Counted from the stretch's first letter, positions 11,277 to 22,980 are shown. The stretch is 64,000 nt of DNA from Ichthyophis bannanicus (GCA_033557465.1 CM066031.1:174871043-174935042), one strand, 5' to 3'. Program-made: numbers and translations. Notes: generated by a model from the letters alone, not told the origin.

Positions 11277-12548
11277 TCAGTATGACAGGCAGGCAGCAGC
11301 CACCAGTACCAGTGCCACCAACAGCAAGGGGTGGTCGGGGGCCAGGATGACATTGGCATGGGCAGCCACGAAGGCGGTGAACATGGCCTGAGGGGTGACG
11401 TGCACCAGGCAATTCAGAAGCCTGTTGATGCACACACAATTAAAAACTTGTACACCTGTCTGTCTGTCTGTGTTTTTCAGTACCACAGCAAAGAACCAGT
11501 AGAGACTCCTACCTGATATGGGTCTTTGCATGCACCCACCTAGGTGGACATGTCATGCGTACCCATCCCCTCAGATGTCCAACATCATACCCCCACCTCA
11601 CTTCCATATATTTCCCATACCCCCCCCCATTCACCCATGCAAAATGACATGAACATGCAGTCCATTCCTATTGTGTGGCCACACAATCATCATCTACATC
11701 CCCTCTAGGTCCCTCCTTATAATGGCACGTGTCCCACACCATCAATGTGCACATCTACTCACCTGTTCCTGGCACATCCCACAGCCCATAATCTATGCAC
11801 CCCCTTCCTGACCTGTGCACTTTGTTTAGCAATCTGTCCCTCACCCTTCTCTTGGGCCATGTAGGTGACTGATGTTACAGGCTATGTGCTGAACACCTTT
11901 ACCCGCTGGGTCACCCCTCACCATAGCGGTGGATGTGCACATTGAACCACAGCTACTCCTGGCACACACTCAGTTGTGTTGTTCCATGACTCTGCCACAT
12001 GTCTACTACCATTTTACCCACAATGCCATGTGTGTACACATGGACATGTCCTGGTCCCCAGACATGTGGGTTAAGTGGGCAGGACATGGCCACCAACATG
12101 TCCCCTGCTGTGCATGGGAGGGTGGTACCATCTGGGAGGTCCCAGGATGATGGAAACAGCACCACACATACCATTCCTACTGTCTGTTGTTTGCACTGGA
12201 CCACTGTCACAAACCCTGGGAACCAGTGCTATGTGTGCACCAATGTGCACATTATTGACAAAGAAGGACACATGACCAGGTCATAATTATGTGAAAAAAT
12301 ATATTTTGGCCAACAGGGCACACACAAAACATTTTGTACACACAACTAACTGTTACAAAAGCAGTGCATGGTACACAGTGCCTACATTGGTGGCAGTGGC
12401 AGGTTCCACCACAGACCCCTACTGGACATTAGGTGATGGCAACACATGGGACCCAGGAGTACAGAGGATTGGGCTACAGCCAAGCCCACTGGGGACACTA
12501 CACCCCCTGTGGGCCTCCATGACATGATGGCTCATGCCCTGCAGAGGC
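11277..12548. other. No gene; CA/TG-rich sequence
   Basis: C- and CA-rich stretches (11570-11830) without recognisable coding potential. It would be the gap between two convergent Harbinger-type genes. Confidence 0.4.
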
Positions 12549-13300
12549 TCAGTCCCCATCCCTCAGCCTCTGCAGCTTATGAGCCATCATGCACAAGGCA
12601 TCCACAGCTGCCTCTTGGTCTCTGTTTGGACACACTGAGCCTGTGCCTAGGCCAGCACTACCATAGCCAGGGAGTCCCGGGGCCCTGTCCCAAGTCCCCA
12701 TGTGTATGTGGGTCTGGGTTGTGGCATCAGTGAACACCCTGGCTGTGGCACTCTGTGGCACCGAGGGGAATGTTCCTACCTGTATAGGTGGACCATGGGG
12801 CAGCTGGAAGGGCTCCCTTGGGCCCTCTGCAATCATGGACCCCAGATGTATGTCCTGGTGGGTTGAATACCTGTAGGTGTGGGGATGCTGCACCTCTGTC
12901 TCAGCCTCCTCCTCCTCCTCTTCCTCCTCCTGTCCCACACACTCTTCTTCCCCATGCACATCTCACACCTCCATGGGTTCTTCCCTCCCCTCCTCCTCCT
13001 CATACCACACCATCCCCTCCCCTTCCTCCTCCTCTCTCCCTCCTCCACCTCACCTTCCCATTCCTTCCTCTCCCCTCCCCATCCTCCTCCTCCTCCTCCT
13101 CACATCCCAGGCAGCAGATGTTTCCTCCTCCTCTGTTGCAGCTTCATATGCCACTACTGCCACCTTCGTGGCATGGAGGGCTGTGCTGCTACCACCTGGC
13201 TGGCCTCCCAGGATATCTGCAACATCTATAGGCTCTGTGAATGGGAACAGAGGGTTCCATATCAGCCACATGTTCTCTGTTAACAGGGAAGTTGTCACCT
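12549..13300 (-). pseudogene. C-terminal part of second Harbinger-associated gene (copy 1)
   Basis: The minus-strand frame 12959-12549 contains a long Glu tract (GQEEEEEEEEAETEV) and ends with AVDALCMMAHKLQRLRDGD, an amphipathic tail. An adjoining frame (13472-13050) reads EPIDVADILGGQPGG followed by EEEETSAAWD and an Arg run. The acidic segment plus short coiled tail parallels 47871-48450 (tail MSRVAEELRMLREIIKGS). Both genes point at the end of the upstream plus-strand Myb-like gene. Frames disagree across the TCC-rich tract, so the gene is broken or the exons are separate. Confidence 0.35.
12905..13105. repeat. TCC-rich low-complexity tract
   Basis: Runs of cctcctcctc on the plus strand encode the Glu/Arg-rich stretches of the minus-strand gene remnant. 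Long plus-strand frames here (Ser/Pro/Leu-rich) are by-products of the repeat. Confidence 0.8.
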
Positions 13301-14805
13301 GCTGCAAGGGCTGCAAGCCTTGTACGCAGCTAATGGCCCACCAAACATGCAGCAGGTGAAATGTGCACAGCGGGGCATGCAGTCCCCCAGGATCAAACAA
13401 GATATCAACTGCACAGGTGTGATACATCCAGGGAGTGTGGACATGACAGACAAGGGGTTGTGAGTTTACCAACCTGTGTAGGAAGCTGCAGAGAGGGCTG
13501 GCTTCCCACTGATGTCAATGTGGCTAGGTGGGTACATAGCCTAACATTGCTAGATGCCAAACCCAAAAGCAGGGACCCTGCACAGATTGGTGCAAATGGA
13601 AGGCCTGATAGTGGCAGCACACCAGCACTGTGTGTATGGTATGCTCTGGGGGTGAGGGTGTTTGACCCACAGTGTGCATGTGTCCATACACCATCAGGTT
13701 GGGGCTGACATCCATTTATTTAGGTACATGGGAGGTATATGGTGACCTGGCCAAGGTGCGCTACCAGCATGCTGGGGACAGCAGAGAAGACTGCCATATC
13801 AGGGATCTGTGCAGACCATTGGGGTTACTGCTGGACCACTGCTGTTGTACATCAGTGAAGGGTGGGGATATATATTGATTTGGATGGGCAACCAGAGTAC
13901 ATGTAGGTGCCTCAGTGGTGTGTTTTGGTGGTATGTGTGGCTGCTCAATGGGTCAGTGGGACATGACAGGTAGGTCATGGGTGAAAGTTGAATGTATTTT
14001 GCACTGGAGAGGGTGTATCAGTGATGTTGACAGGTTGGCAGCATGGTAGGATGTGAAGGTATGGGTGGCCTGGGGTGACGGAGGGTATTGGTTAATGTGT
14101 GTATCTTGTGGCTGCAGCAATATTCATTTTCAGGCAGCTGCTACACACCCCAGCAGCAATGTAAGACAGTCAAGCAGCAACCTTGGCATGAGGTGAGTGT
14201 GCATGCACACATATGTTCAGATGGTTCAGGGTGACAACAGCACAATTCAGTCCCCTGGAGCCATCTGAAGGGATGTGTGCACCTGTAAAATGTCTGCTAT
14301 GTGGGTGGGCAGGGGAGCACAGGGCATGCCTGCCTTACACCTTCTGCAATCGTGCAAATAGCAGAGGTGTGCCAACACAGACATGCCTGATGGGTGAATG
14401 GGTGGGTATGGATGAGTCACTGGTGGAATTTGGCCCCTTTGATCCCTCAGTGCCATCCTGTGATTCTGCCAAGGATGTGTCAGAGACTGCTGGGTGGCTC
14501 TCAATTCCACAGACCACAGGTCTGCACCATTGGTACAGACCTGTGGTACCATGCACCTCATGGCAAAGTATGCCCTCTATCTTCTTGATACAGTGTCATT
14601 CACATATGTGTGTGATGTTGACCCTGGGAAAGGTGTGATGTGGCATAGAATATGTATGCTGTGACATCCCCATCTCTGCAGTGAGCAATTATGGCATGTC
14701 CACAGCAGCCATTCACATGGTGCATCACCACATACCTAAATGTGTTGACTGGGGGATGACTGACAGGTACATATGATGCATCTGGGACAGCATGTCAGCC
14801 CCTGC
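13301..14805. other. No gene recognised
   Basis: TG-rich, CpG-poor sequence up to the LTR-like insertion. It probably includes introns of the minus-strand gene whose further exons are near 16700-17310. Confidence 0.35.
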
Positions 14806-14809
14806 ATAT

Positions 14810-16491
14810 TGTCACGACTTTGTGGGCACTAGGCGGTTGCCTAGGTATATGGAGTGGTGAGAGTCTTTTATTTATAAGAGTGCCTATGGGTGTAGTTGTG
14901 ATATGGGCAAAATTAACCTCAGCCGAGCAGTAATATAGGCACGCAGGATTTTATTCTCCACAAGGCCAAAAGGAACCTTTACACACAGTCCCAAATATTC
15001 AACACAAAGGCGGGTAATTTCCAGAAAAACAGGTAACAAAATAAACAGCTTCCAAATGCAGCTTGTTACTGAACTCAAGCAAAGTATTTCTTCATACCAT
15101 TGAAACAAGGTTGGAAATAAAAACCTCCTTTCCAAAAATGGTTTTAAAACAGTCTCTTCAGCAAAACAGCAGTGCCAAACTTTCTCTGCAAAAGGTTTTC
15201 TTTTTCTTTCTCAAACCAGGTTTCTTTATCTGCCCTTCTAGCAGACTCAATATACTTTATGTGCAGCCTTTCACATTAAGGGTTAAGCTTCTCAGGCTTT
15301 CTAGTCAACCTAATTTGCATAGGCCCCTCGGCTCAGCCTTTGAACATGGCTGCTAGTTTAGTGCTTTCAAAAAACCCTCTTTAGTTACTATAATGAAACA
15401 GGAAGACATTCCATTTCTGACTCAGAACTAAGCTCTTGGTTTATAGCACTTTCAAAATCCATGCTCTCAGGTTCAGACTCTGTTAGAACAGCCTCATGTT
15501 TAAAACCAGCTATCTCTGGCTGCAAACGGTCTAACAATCTAAGAACCTTCTTTAAGGCAGTATCTCTCTTCTTCTGGGTAATGCCTTTTCTCTCATACAA
15601 TTCCTTACTCTTAGAATGGTTAAAAGTCTTAGCCACGCTCACCTTATTTTGTGGAGATAAGCACCTGGCTGTCCTTGTAGCTGTTGGCTCAATCTCTGTA
15701 AAATCTTCTAGGAAACGTTGTGGATTACTCACATGGTCTGTGAATTCTCCCTGGCCAGCTTTAAAACCCTTGGCTGGTTTTTCCTTTCTGCTTGGAAACT
15801 CAGGTAAGGTTTCTTTCACCCTTGGAGTGCCTCTCTTTGGTAATATCCTTGGGTTCTCAGAGTTTCTTCCCTTCCTGGAATTCTCTGACCCAATTACCTT
15901 AGAGCTGGTTTCAGGACTGGAACTTCTGTCTCTCCTTTCTCTTTCAGTAGAGGATTCAGCGTCAGTGGAAACTGGTCTCCTAAAGCTCCTTCCCTTAAGG
16001 TTGCCTTTCCCTGCAGTGTACCTCCGTTCTGCTCTCTGAGCACCTCCCTCTCGGGCACTTCTAGGCTGGGCAGTTTGAGGACCTCTCTGCTGGGCTCTCC
16101 AGATATTTCCACAAGCTCCTTCCCTTCTGCTTGGGATTCCTCTCTGAACTCCTGCACCTCCTGCTTCCTCCAGCTTCTCCCTGGCTTCCTCCAGCTTCTC
16201 CCTGGCTTCCTCTTGCTTCTCCCCGGCTTCCTCTCTTCTCTGTTCAAAGTTCCGGTGTTTATACCTGCAGTTTCTCTCACTGCCTGCTGACTCCACCCCT
16301 TGCACTCCCTCGTGCACGGGCTTGGTTACTAGGGAACTAGGGCATGTCCCTTGCCTACCAGCTTTCTGTGTGGAGTTTTTTTCAGATTCAGAAGTTTTAA
16401 CCCCTGAACTTCTGGTTTCTCTGTCTTTCACTGGGAAAATCCCTGGATTTCTCTCCTCTCTCTTATTCTCTTCCTGGCCTGCGCCGTCACA
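14810..16491 (-). mobile_element. Probable solo LTR (1682 bp), second copy type
   Basis: It starts with TG (14810-14811), ends with CA (16490-16491) and is flanked by atat on both sides (14806-14809 and 16492-16495), a 4-bp duplication like that of the 8369-9724 element. On the minus strand it begins tgtgacggcgcagg and ends gtcgtgaca. AATAAA signals lie on the minus strand near 14870 and 14950. Organisation, orientation relative to the internal frame and U5-like 3' region match the first element, though base identity is low outside short stretches. Confidence 0.65.
15388..16491 (-). CDS. Long open frame inside the second LTR-like element
   Basis: From the element's inner edge to the stop at 15388 the minus strand is open for about 367 codons; the frame continues further upstream outside the element, so the true start is not fixed. 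The sequence is Arg/Glu/Ser/Lys-rich. A KLEEAREKLEEAG-type repeat lies near 16170-16230, followed by a basic Ser/Arg section, a section reading EFPSRKEKPAKGF, and an acidic end (SEMECLPVSL). The charged repeat, basic middle and acidic end match the plan of the frame at 8753-9554. I do not recognise a family. It may be an LTR-borne accessory gene or a chance frame in purine-rich DNA. Confidence 0.35.
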   Translation of the reverse strand, partial: CDGAGQEENKREERNPGIFPVKDRETRSSGVKTSESEKNSTQKAGRQGTCPSSLVTKPVHEGVQGVESAGSERNCRYKHRNFEQRREEAGEKQEEAREKLEEAREKLEEAGGAGVQRGIPSRREGACGNIWRAQQRGPQTAQPRSAREGGAQRAERRYTAGKGNLKGRSFRRPVSTDAESSTERERRDRSSSPETSSKVIGSENSRKGRNSENPRILPKRGTPRVKETLPEFPSRKEKPAKGFKAGQGEFTDHVSNPQRFLEDFTEIEPTATRTARCLSPQNKVSVAKTFNHSKSKELYERKGITQKKRDTALKKVLRLLDRLQPEIAGFKHEAVLTESEPESMDFESAINQELSSESEMECLPVSL

Positions 16492-16700
16492 ATATATGAG
16501 TGTACCTCTATGTGGTCTGGATAGTGCCCCAATCCCCCATGCCAGGGATGCTAGCACACACATAGGTAAGTGTGCAGGGAATATCCTGTTTGGTGCATGA
16601 TGCATGGACATATGCCCACCTGTGCAGTCCAATGTTGTGATTTTGCCAGGGCCAGTTCATCACTCAGGCTATTGTGTCACACACATGCTACATTACTCAC

Positions 16701-17310
16701 CATCTGCAGATTGCTGCATCTCCTCCTGCAGCCACTGGAGGAAGTCCAGCCACCACCGGCTCATCTCCCTGGCCTTTTTTGCACAGATCCTCCACCTGTG
16801 GGACAGGGATAGTTGTCATCTGTGGTGTTCCAGACATACCAGTGGTGATAGTACCGCAGAATGCTCCTGGGTATGCATTTTGTCATGGTATTCAGGTTGC
16901 AGGCTGCAGCTAGCAAGTCCCTTTGGAGCTCCAAAGTACCTCCCCCTTCATGGCCACACATCCATCACTGCTGGCCAGTGCCCCCCTGACATCATACTGT
17001 CATGTCATGGAGGTGCCATTACTACCACATTTGTGGCTGTGCCTTGGGTCCCACCTTTGCAATGCATGCCGTCTTGTCACAGATCACTATAAAGGTGTAA
17101 CATGGCACATAATGTGACCCATGTCCCACAGCATATTTCCAAAACATCATGAGCACATGCGTGCCCTGTTGACACAGACTTACCTTACATGTTCTATGAC
17201 AGATGTCCATGGCCACTACCTGTTCCAACCCTGAATTTGTGTTCTGATATGAGGTAGCCCTGATCACCATTTCTTGGATGTAGGTAAATGGCTGGTCTTT
17301 GGTCTTTTGC
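16701..17310 (-). pseudogene. Possible N-terminal exons of second Harbinger-associated gene (copy 1)
   Basis: A 95-nt block (16795-16701) is framed by an acceptor (ctgtcccacag) and a donor (gtgagt). In one frame it reads RWWLDFLQWLQEEMQQSADG, resembling FLYRLQQEAMAQGDNE at 48598-48660. Upstream, 17310-17180 ends with a gtaagt donor after MDICHRTCK. An intermediate open stretch (16961-16761) contains RSILRYYHHWY, a possible third helix of a Myb-like fold. All of this rests on splice-site placement and weak similarity between the two copies. Confidence 0.3.
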
Positions 17311-17799
17311 AATGCTGTATGTCAGGCAGGCAGGATTGACTGTGGAATGTGGTCACATGTTTACACTGTCAACATATGCATGTGGCTACATGTTGACATT
17401 CCAGACATGGTATGGCTGTTAGGAACATCAGACGGATGTCAGCTCATTTGTGGCCAAGGCTGACATTCATAGGTGGTGAGTCAGAGACTGTGGCTACACC
17501 TGGTCAGCAGAGTCACACTAAGCTGTGGGTCACTATCCGCACATGCAGTCCATTATCAGGTCATGGTCTAGCTTGGTTTAAATTTTACAGTGATGCCAGT
17601 ACAGTGTCTTGTCAGGCTATTCCTCCTCTCAGGATTTGACTTTGGTATTTGTCTATATACAATGTGTGCTGTGATTCCATGATCAGTTTGCTGCTCTGGA
17701 TTGACACCAGTGTTATTGGCCATATTTCAGCAAAACCAATGATACTGTCCCTCATAGGGGGCTTATCAATATACCCAACAGCTTGGGGATGGGTTCCAG

Positions 17800-18840
17800 G
17801 ATGTTAATCAGGATCAGAAATGTGTTGACTGACAGATGACAGAGGGTGATGGTAGATAGAACTCACTTGGATGGAAGGGTGGTGATGAGTGGTGTGATCT
17901 GTACCATTCAAAGTATGTGTGCGTGATAGTGGCCAAAGACTGTTTGTGTCTGCAGATGACACAAATATGTCAAACAGAGTGGACACCCTTGAGGGAGTCG
18001 ATAACATGAGGACAGGTAAACAAATGCTGGAGTAATGGTATAATACTTGACAGTGCCACTATGATGTGAAGAGGAGCACTGTCAGACACTGGGAGACATA
18101 CATCCCAGGGAATAATTTGCAATGGGAGTGAGAGGTTGGTGTGCACAGATCAGGGGATGTACCTTTTTGAGATAGTATCTGAGGATTTGACATTGGCAAG
18201 AAAGCGTGACACGGCAGTGGTAGGGGCCAGAGGCCTGCAAGGTTGCATACAAGGAGGTATGACCAGATGATAGGAGGAGCTGGAAATGGTTCATAGGATT
18301 GTTGGCCACATCATCTTCAACCTGCATCAGACAATCTATGGGAAGAGACCTGAGGACCCATATTTGTCCACTCCAGGGGAGGGTGGGAGAGGGGAGATTT
18401 GAATCAGATGTTTCAGACCTGTGGAGTCTTGCTGCACACACAAACCTCCTCCAAAGAGGTGGGAGCTGTAAACGTATAGCGCTATACATGTAGCTGCATG
18501 GGTGTCAACCATAAGGCGATGTCTGAAAGGGTGGTGGCTGCTTGGAATGGCCCTCAATGGAAGTGGTGGTGGCAAATACAGTCACAGACCTCAAAATGGC
18601 ATGGGACCAACACAGTGAATCCCTTTATGGCAACAGCATGTAAGCAAGCACAACATGACCATCTATTCTATCTCAGTAGGTTGGGTCGACCTATACAGAG
18701 CAGTGTGAACACCCCTTAACCAAGACATGGGGAGGGCTGACCTTCACGGATCAGCAGGTACCCCTACATTTGCCACCTTGCTTGGCAGACGTGATGGACC
18801 AGACCAGTCATTATCTACCACTATCTACCATGTTGCCATG
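17800..18840 (+). repeat. Decayed CR1-like LINE 3' part
   Basis: 17940-18010 retains RT palm sequence (ADDT...RVDTLEGVDNMRTG, as in CR1-B). 18510-18620 retains the C-terminal ERVVAAWN...KWHGTN segment. 18740-18830 is the family 3' UTR (gcttggcagacgtgatggacc). The sequence is heavily mutated. It resembles the CR1 tail at 28490-28750 more than CR1-B. Confidence 0.7.
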
Positions 18841-19979
18841 TTACAATGCTATGGACACCTTGTGCGGCACATTGTCAGACTGCAGTGCATAAAGGTTGCA
18901 AGACTACAGGTCGTCACCCCTTTTACCATGTCACCCCTATGTACAATCTGGTCCATACAGTTCTCCACAAAGAGAACATGTTCTTTGGAGTTGGCTCCCC
19001 CAAGGTATGGTGTGTGTCACCTTCTCAGTCACATGTGACCTATATGTGGACCATGTTTTGACAGGCCCCTGACTCTACTCCAGTACTACACAGGCAACAT
19101 GCTGATCACTATGTACTCCACATATGTCACAGACCAAGTTGTGTGGACAGATGCCTTCAGGATTTCATTGGGAGACCAAGTTACAATCTCCTAGGTTCCC
19201 ATGCTGTAACATTCATTCCAGACTAATGCATTGCAAATAATGGGGCACCGTACAAAGGTGGACCACAGGGATCACACACCAGGACCCACAGATCTGCCAA
19301 GACAGTAATTGCTGAACATTGCGACTAGCAGACCAACATTTACAAACAACAGGCTGCATGGACCCACAATAGAGATGGGAACATAGAATTGTGAGGGCAC
19401 TTTGGCCAAGTGAGTCCACAGACTGGGGCTCTACAGAGCCTCACATATGTATCCCTGCCATTGCACAGGGGGATCTGTAAAACTGCAAGGGACACACATT
19501 TGTGGTTTCTGCAGAAACATATGGTGGACCTGCACACACATGGATGGAGTGTGTCAGTTCGTATCTGAACCAGAAGGGGTTCATTTGAACCCCAGCACCA
19601 GTATTCATATCCACCATGTGCAACACTGAGCCAACATGTCCCATCACCCCACACACAACATTCTGACAGTGCAGCCTGGTGGTGCGAACTGCAGTTTGTG
19701 GGGATGTTTCTCCTCAGCATAGAAAGGCAAATGGGTCAGGTGTCATGGATCTTGGCCTTACACTACATAAGGGGCCCTCTTGTGCCTGGCAAACATTTTC
19801 ATCTCCTTGGTTTATGTCCTGTGTTGTCCCATTACATACAACCATGCACGGAAATAGAGGTTAATTTGTATGTTTGGGGATGACCCTAACACCTAGGTCT
19901 TCTTTGGCTAAGGGTGGAAAAAACTTTACTCAGAACAGAAACCTCAAAATGTACCAGAGATTCCACGCAGGATTAAAAC
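18841..19979. other. No gene; TG/CA-rich sequence
   Basis: Short frames only, none with recognisable motifs. Composition is like the Harbinger-derived regions. Confidence 0.4.
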
Positions 19980-19987
19980 CATATACA

Positions 19988-20126
19988 TTAGGGTGGTCCA
20001 CTGCCATAAGGGAAAAAATAAAAGTAGGAATTTCTTTGCTCCCTGGCCTGATTCTGGTTCCATTTATGTAGAAAACAATGTGTGCAAAGTTTGAAGCCAA
20101 TCAAATAATATTTAGGGGTGGCTCAA
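19988..20126 (+). repeat. Left terminal inverted repeat
   Basis: About 139 bp; partner of 22857-22980. The inner ~70 bp (gtagaaaac... to ...ggctcaa) is the best conserved. Confidence 0.85.
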
Positions 20127-20309
20127 GGTTCCTATCTATCAGGCCCCTGGATCCCCCCCAGGGTTCGTCAGACCACTGGGTATTATCCACTCATAGATGG
20201 GGGTATCATGCTTGCCAAGCACTCAATGTGGTCCAGATGCTAGTAAGGACTTTGACAATGTGGGGAACATCTTACGGTGTTGCGAGACAACACCCAGAAG
20301 GAACTGGAG

Positions 20310-20932
20310 TTTATTTATTTATTTATTTATTTTTATTTCTTATATACCGCGCTCTTTTAATCAGTGCGGTTTACAAATGAACAAATTTAAACACAATGGT
20401 ACAGTCAGCATTGGTTTTTTGCATTGAACAGGGTACAAAAACTAGGAAAGTAACAGGGTTAACTATATACAAAAAACTTGGATGTGAATAGGGTTAACTA
20501 TGTACATGGCAATTTTGAGTAAACTACATGGTAGATAAACAGATAAAATTACAGTAAAGTATAAAAACAGTATGGGTAGAGTGTGCAAGTATGGATCAAC
20601 AAGATTAGCCATTTTCTACCGGGGTTAAATGGGAAAGGTCAGTATAAGGGCTATGTTCATTTGGGATTGCTTCAGGGTAGTGTATTAGGAACAGATGATA
20701 TTTTAAGGCCTTTCTGAATGTCGTAAGGCTAGGGATGGATCTGATTTCGGGTGGGAGTGCAGGGCGTGAACATGTTTTTGTCTGCGCCTTTTCAGTTCTT
20801 CTTCTCGCTGTTGCGATCTTGCTTCCGTGTTGGCCAGTTTCTTCTCCATCGCGCACATTGAGCCGCGGCGCCCTGGTTCTCATTGCACTATTGAGAATTC
20901 TTTGTCTTCTTGAATATGAATTAAAGACATTG
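20310..20932 (-). mobile_element. Chimeric retrocopy: L2 3' end joined to transposase sequence
   Basis: 20310-20768 is the minus-strand 3' end of an L2-like LINE (ttta-repeat tail, 3' UTR, and C-terminal codons reading ALPPEIRSIPSLTTFRKAL). Directly at its 5' side, 20769-20932 is a 164-bp copy, about 97% identical and without gaps, of 22174-22337 inside the transposase frame, in the same sense. It sits immediately downstream of the transposase stop codon. The structure is what template switching during L2 reverse transcription would leave. Confidence 0.7.
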
Positions 20933-20943
20933 AGACATATGAA

Positions 20944-22686
20944 TTAAAGACAAAAGAGTTGCTCTTCTTTTGTGGTGTGTCGGCTGTTGAACTCCTCAAT
21001 GAGTTTGACCCCTCGCTCAGCCACATCGTTGATCACTGGAAGATTTTTTACTTTCTTCAGACCGTCTTTGAATGATGCATTCTCTTCCCAGTCTTCTGGG
21101 TCTGCATTAAGAAAATCACTGTTGATGTCGAGGTGTTTCAGGAAACGGATTGACTTGCGAGTTGCAAAATATTCAAGTGGTGGAATCATGGAACTTTTCA
21201 ATTCAACCCGCTTTGGGGGATCTTCGTCTTCATCATCATCCTCATCGCTTTCATCTGATTCTGCCGGGATCATGGCCCGCTTTGTCGGTGCTGAAACAGC
21301 TTCATCAAACAGTGACAGTGCCACAAGCTCCTCTGACACATATCACAGATGCTGTTGCAGTTTGTCTCTGGCCGCTCTTCCAACACAGTCATTGTGGTAA
21401 GAGTGTAGTTTCTTCAGCATCTCCAAATCTGTTCGAGGAGCAACTGCGGCATCAGGGGCAGAAAACCAGGCTTCCACACGAATCAGGATGGAGAAAATGC
21501 TCACATCACGAACACAGGGCTCCTCCCATTGGGTAAGATCTTTGAGTTGTCCTCGGAACATCCAAATCTTGAGACAGTACAAGACTTTTGCCATTCATCT
21601 GGCATGATGGAAAGCTCCGGGTTTCTTGAAATTGAAACTAGGAAGATTCCCTCCAAGGCAGACAATCGTTAACTCCAGGAATTCCAGGTAATCATCTCGG
21701 TGATTGCCCTGTGCCAACTTGGATTCCGCAAACTTCATGATGCGATCCCTGTCAGGTTGCAGCACCTCCAAGTCTTTTCCAGTTTGATAGTTGGACTTGT
21801 CAAGGGAGCCCCAATTCTTTTGGAACCGGCGAAAGAGTTGGACATCAGGACCCGATGAAGCTCCAGAGAATGTAGAGAATACTGCACCAAGAATTATTTC
21901 GTAAATGTGATCGCGGCATGCCAAATGAAGGACTGTGCGACGGAGTCTCTGTTCTAGAAGAATGCACGCTCCTGATCGACGTCCCGTGTTCGATGCAGTT
22001 GTATCAAAGCAGAAGCCTGCAACCTTTTCATCCAAACACCATTCCTGTAACAGTTCATAAACTGCTGCAGCTTGATTCTCACCCGTCGCAGATGTCGACG
22101 AGTCTTCACCTGACTCTGCTGAGGAAGAAGATCCTTCCAGCTGAACTTGGCTTGTAGTTGCCTCGGCTTCGGCAACATGTTTTTGTCTGCGCCTTTTCAG
22201 TTCTTCTTCTCGCTGTTGCGATCTTGCTTCCGTGTTGGCCAGTTTCTTCTCCATTGCGCACATTGAGCCGCAGCGCCCTGGTTCTCGTTGCGCTATTAAG
22301 AATTCTTTGTCTTCTTGAATATGAATTAAAGACATTGCATTGGCATGCGCCACATCAAATAGGTTTTTCATTGCAACCTGGAATTCTTTTTCATTTGCCT
22401 CTTGTTTCCCTCCTCTCCCTTTGTTTTTCTTCAAAAGTTTCCACTGATTGAACAATTTCTTTACTTTTTCTTGAATTTTGTCATTTCTTTGAACAGGAAG
22501 CCTGGCCTTTTCCCAGTAAGCTTCTACTTCACTTGTTACAATAGATGCACTTTCACTAACGCCTTTGTTTAATGTCATATGGTGATATAAAAATACACTT
22601 AACACTTGCTCCTTGCTGGGGAGCTTGGCCCCCAGAATTGTGGTGGACATTTCTTCAATGAGATAAAAAACATGTTTTTTCACCAT
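20944..22686 (-). pseudogene. Transposase-like protein, 580 codons with two TGA stops
   Basis: A single frame runs from ATG 22686, placed directly after a consensus acceptor (ttattcttttcag), to TAA at 20944, with in-frame TGA at codons 364 and 448 and no frameshift. Both stops fit single changes (CGA to TGA, TGG to TGA). Visible features: an N-terminal helical region; a charged coiled coil at about 145-170 (EEELKRRRQKH); a Ser/acidic linker (185-203); FDTTASN at 227-233; an invariant-looking CRDHIYE at 257-263; GASSGPD at 275-281; and an acidic run near the C-terminus (DESDEDDDEDED). The D...C..H arrangement recalls RNase H-fold transposases such as hAT, but I see no BED finger. It lies inside long inverted repeats, so it is most likely the element's own transposase. 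Confidence 0.7.
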
Positions 22687-22856
22687 CTGAAAAGAATAAA
22701 GATACAAAGATAATAGTACAATGTCTTTGCCACCTCTCAGAGATGAGATTAGTTCAAATATGATGCAATCAAATGTAATCAGCGTGGAACTGAGTGGATG
22801 ATACAAGATGATGCAACATTTCGTCATCTGCTCCCAGGGGGAAATCTCAAGACTTG

Positions 22857-22980
22857 TTGAGCCACCCCTAAATATTATTTGATTGGCTTCAAACTTTGTA
22901 CACAGTGTTTTCTACCTAAATGGAAAAAGCAGGCCAGAGAGCAAAGGAATTCAGGAATTCATTTTTATGGACCACCCTAA
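22857..22980 (-). repeat. Right terminal inverted repeat
   Basis: Inverted partner of 19988-20126, about 124 bp, ending tggaccaccctaa. Confidence 0.85.

Larger units (their letters stand above)
19988..22980 (-). mobile_element. DNA transposon with long inverted termini, unplaced superfamily
   Basis: The two ends are inverted copies: 19988-20126 begins ttagggtggtcca and 22980-22857 (read on the minus strand) begins identically. Both continue through gtagaaaac, caaagtttgaagccaatcaa and aatatttaggggtggctcaa. Flanking octamers catataca (19980-19987) and attataca (22981-22988) match at 6 of 8 positions, suggesting an 8-bp target duplication. The interior codes for a transposase-like protein on the minus strand and contains a later L2 retrocopy. 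hAT, P-like or KDZ relatives are possible; I cannot place it from the sequence alone. Confidence 0.75.

Noticed and set aside
12860..13360. Long Ser/Pro/Leu-rich plus-strand frames
   Set aside because: They are translations of a TCC-rich low-complexity tract; the opposite strand fits a gene remnant better.
20944..22686. Selenocysteine use at the two in-frame TGA codons
   Set aside because: No SECIS-like structure noticed and the changes fit ordinary point mutation of CGA and TGG in a transposon.
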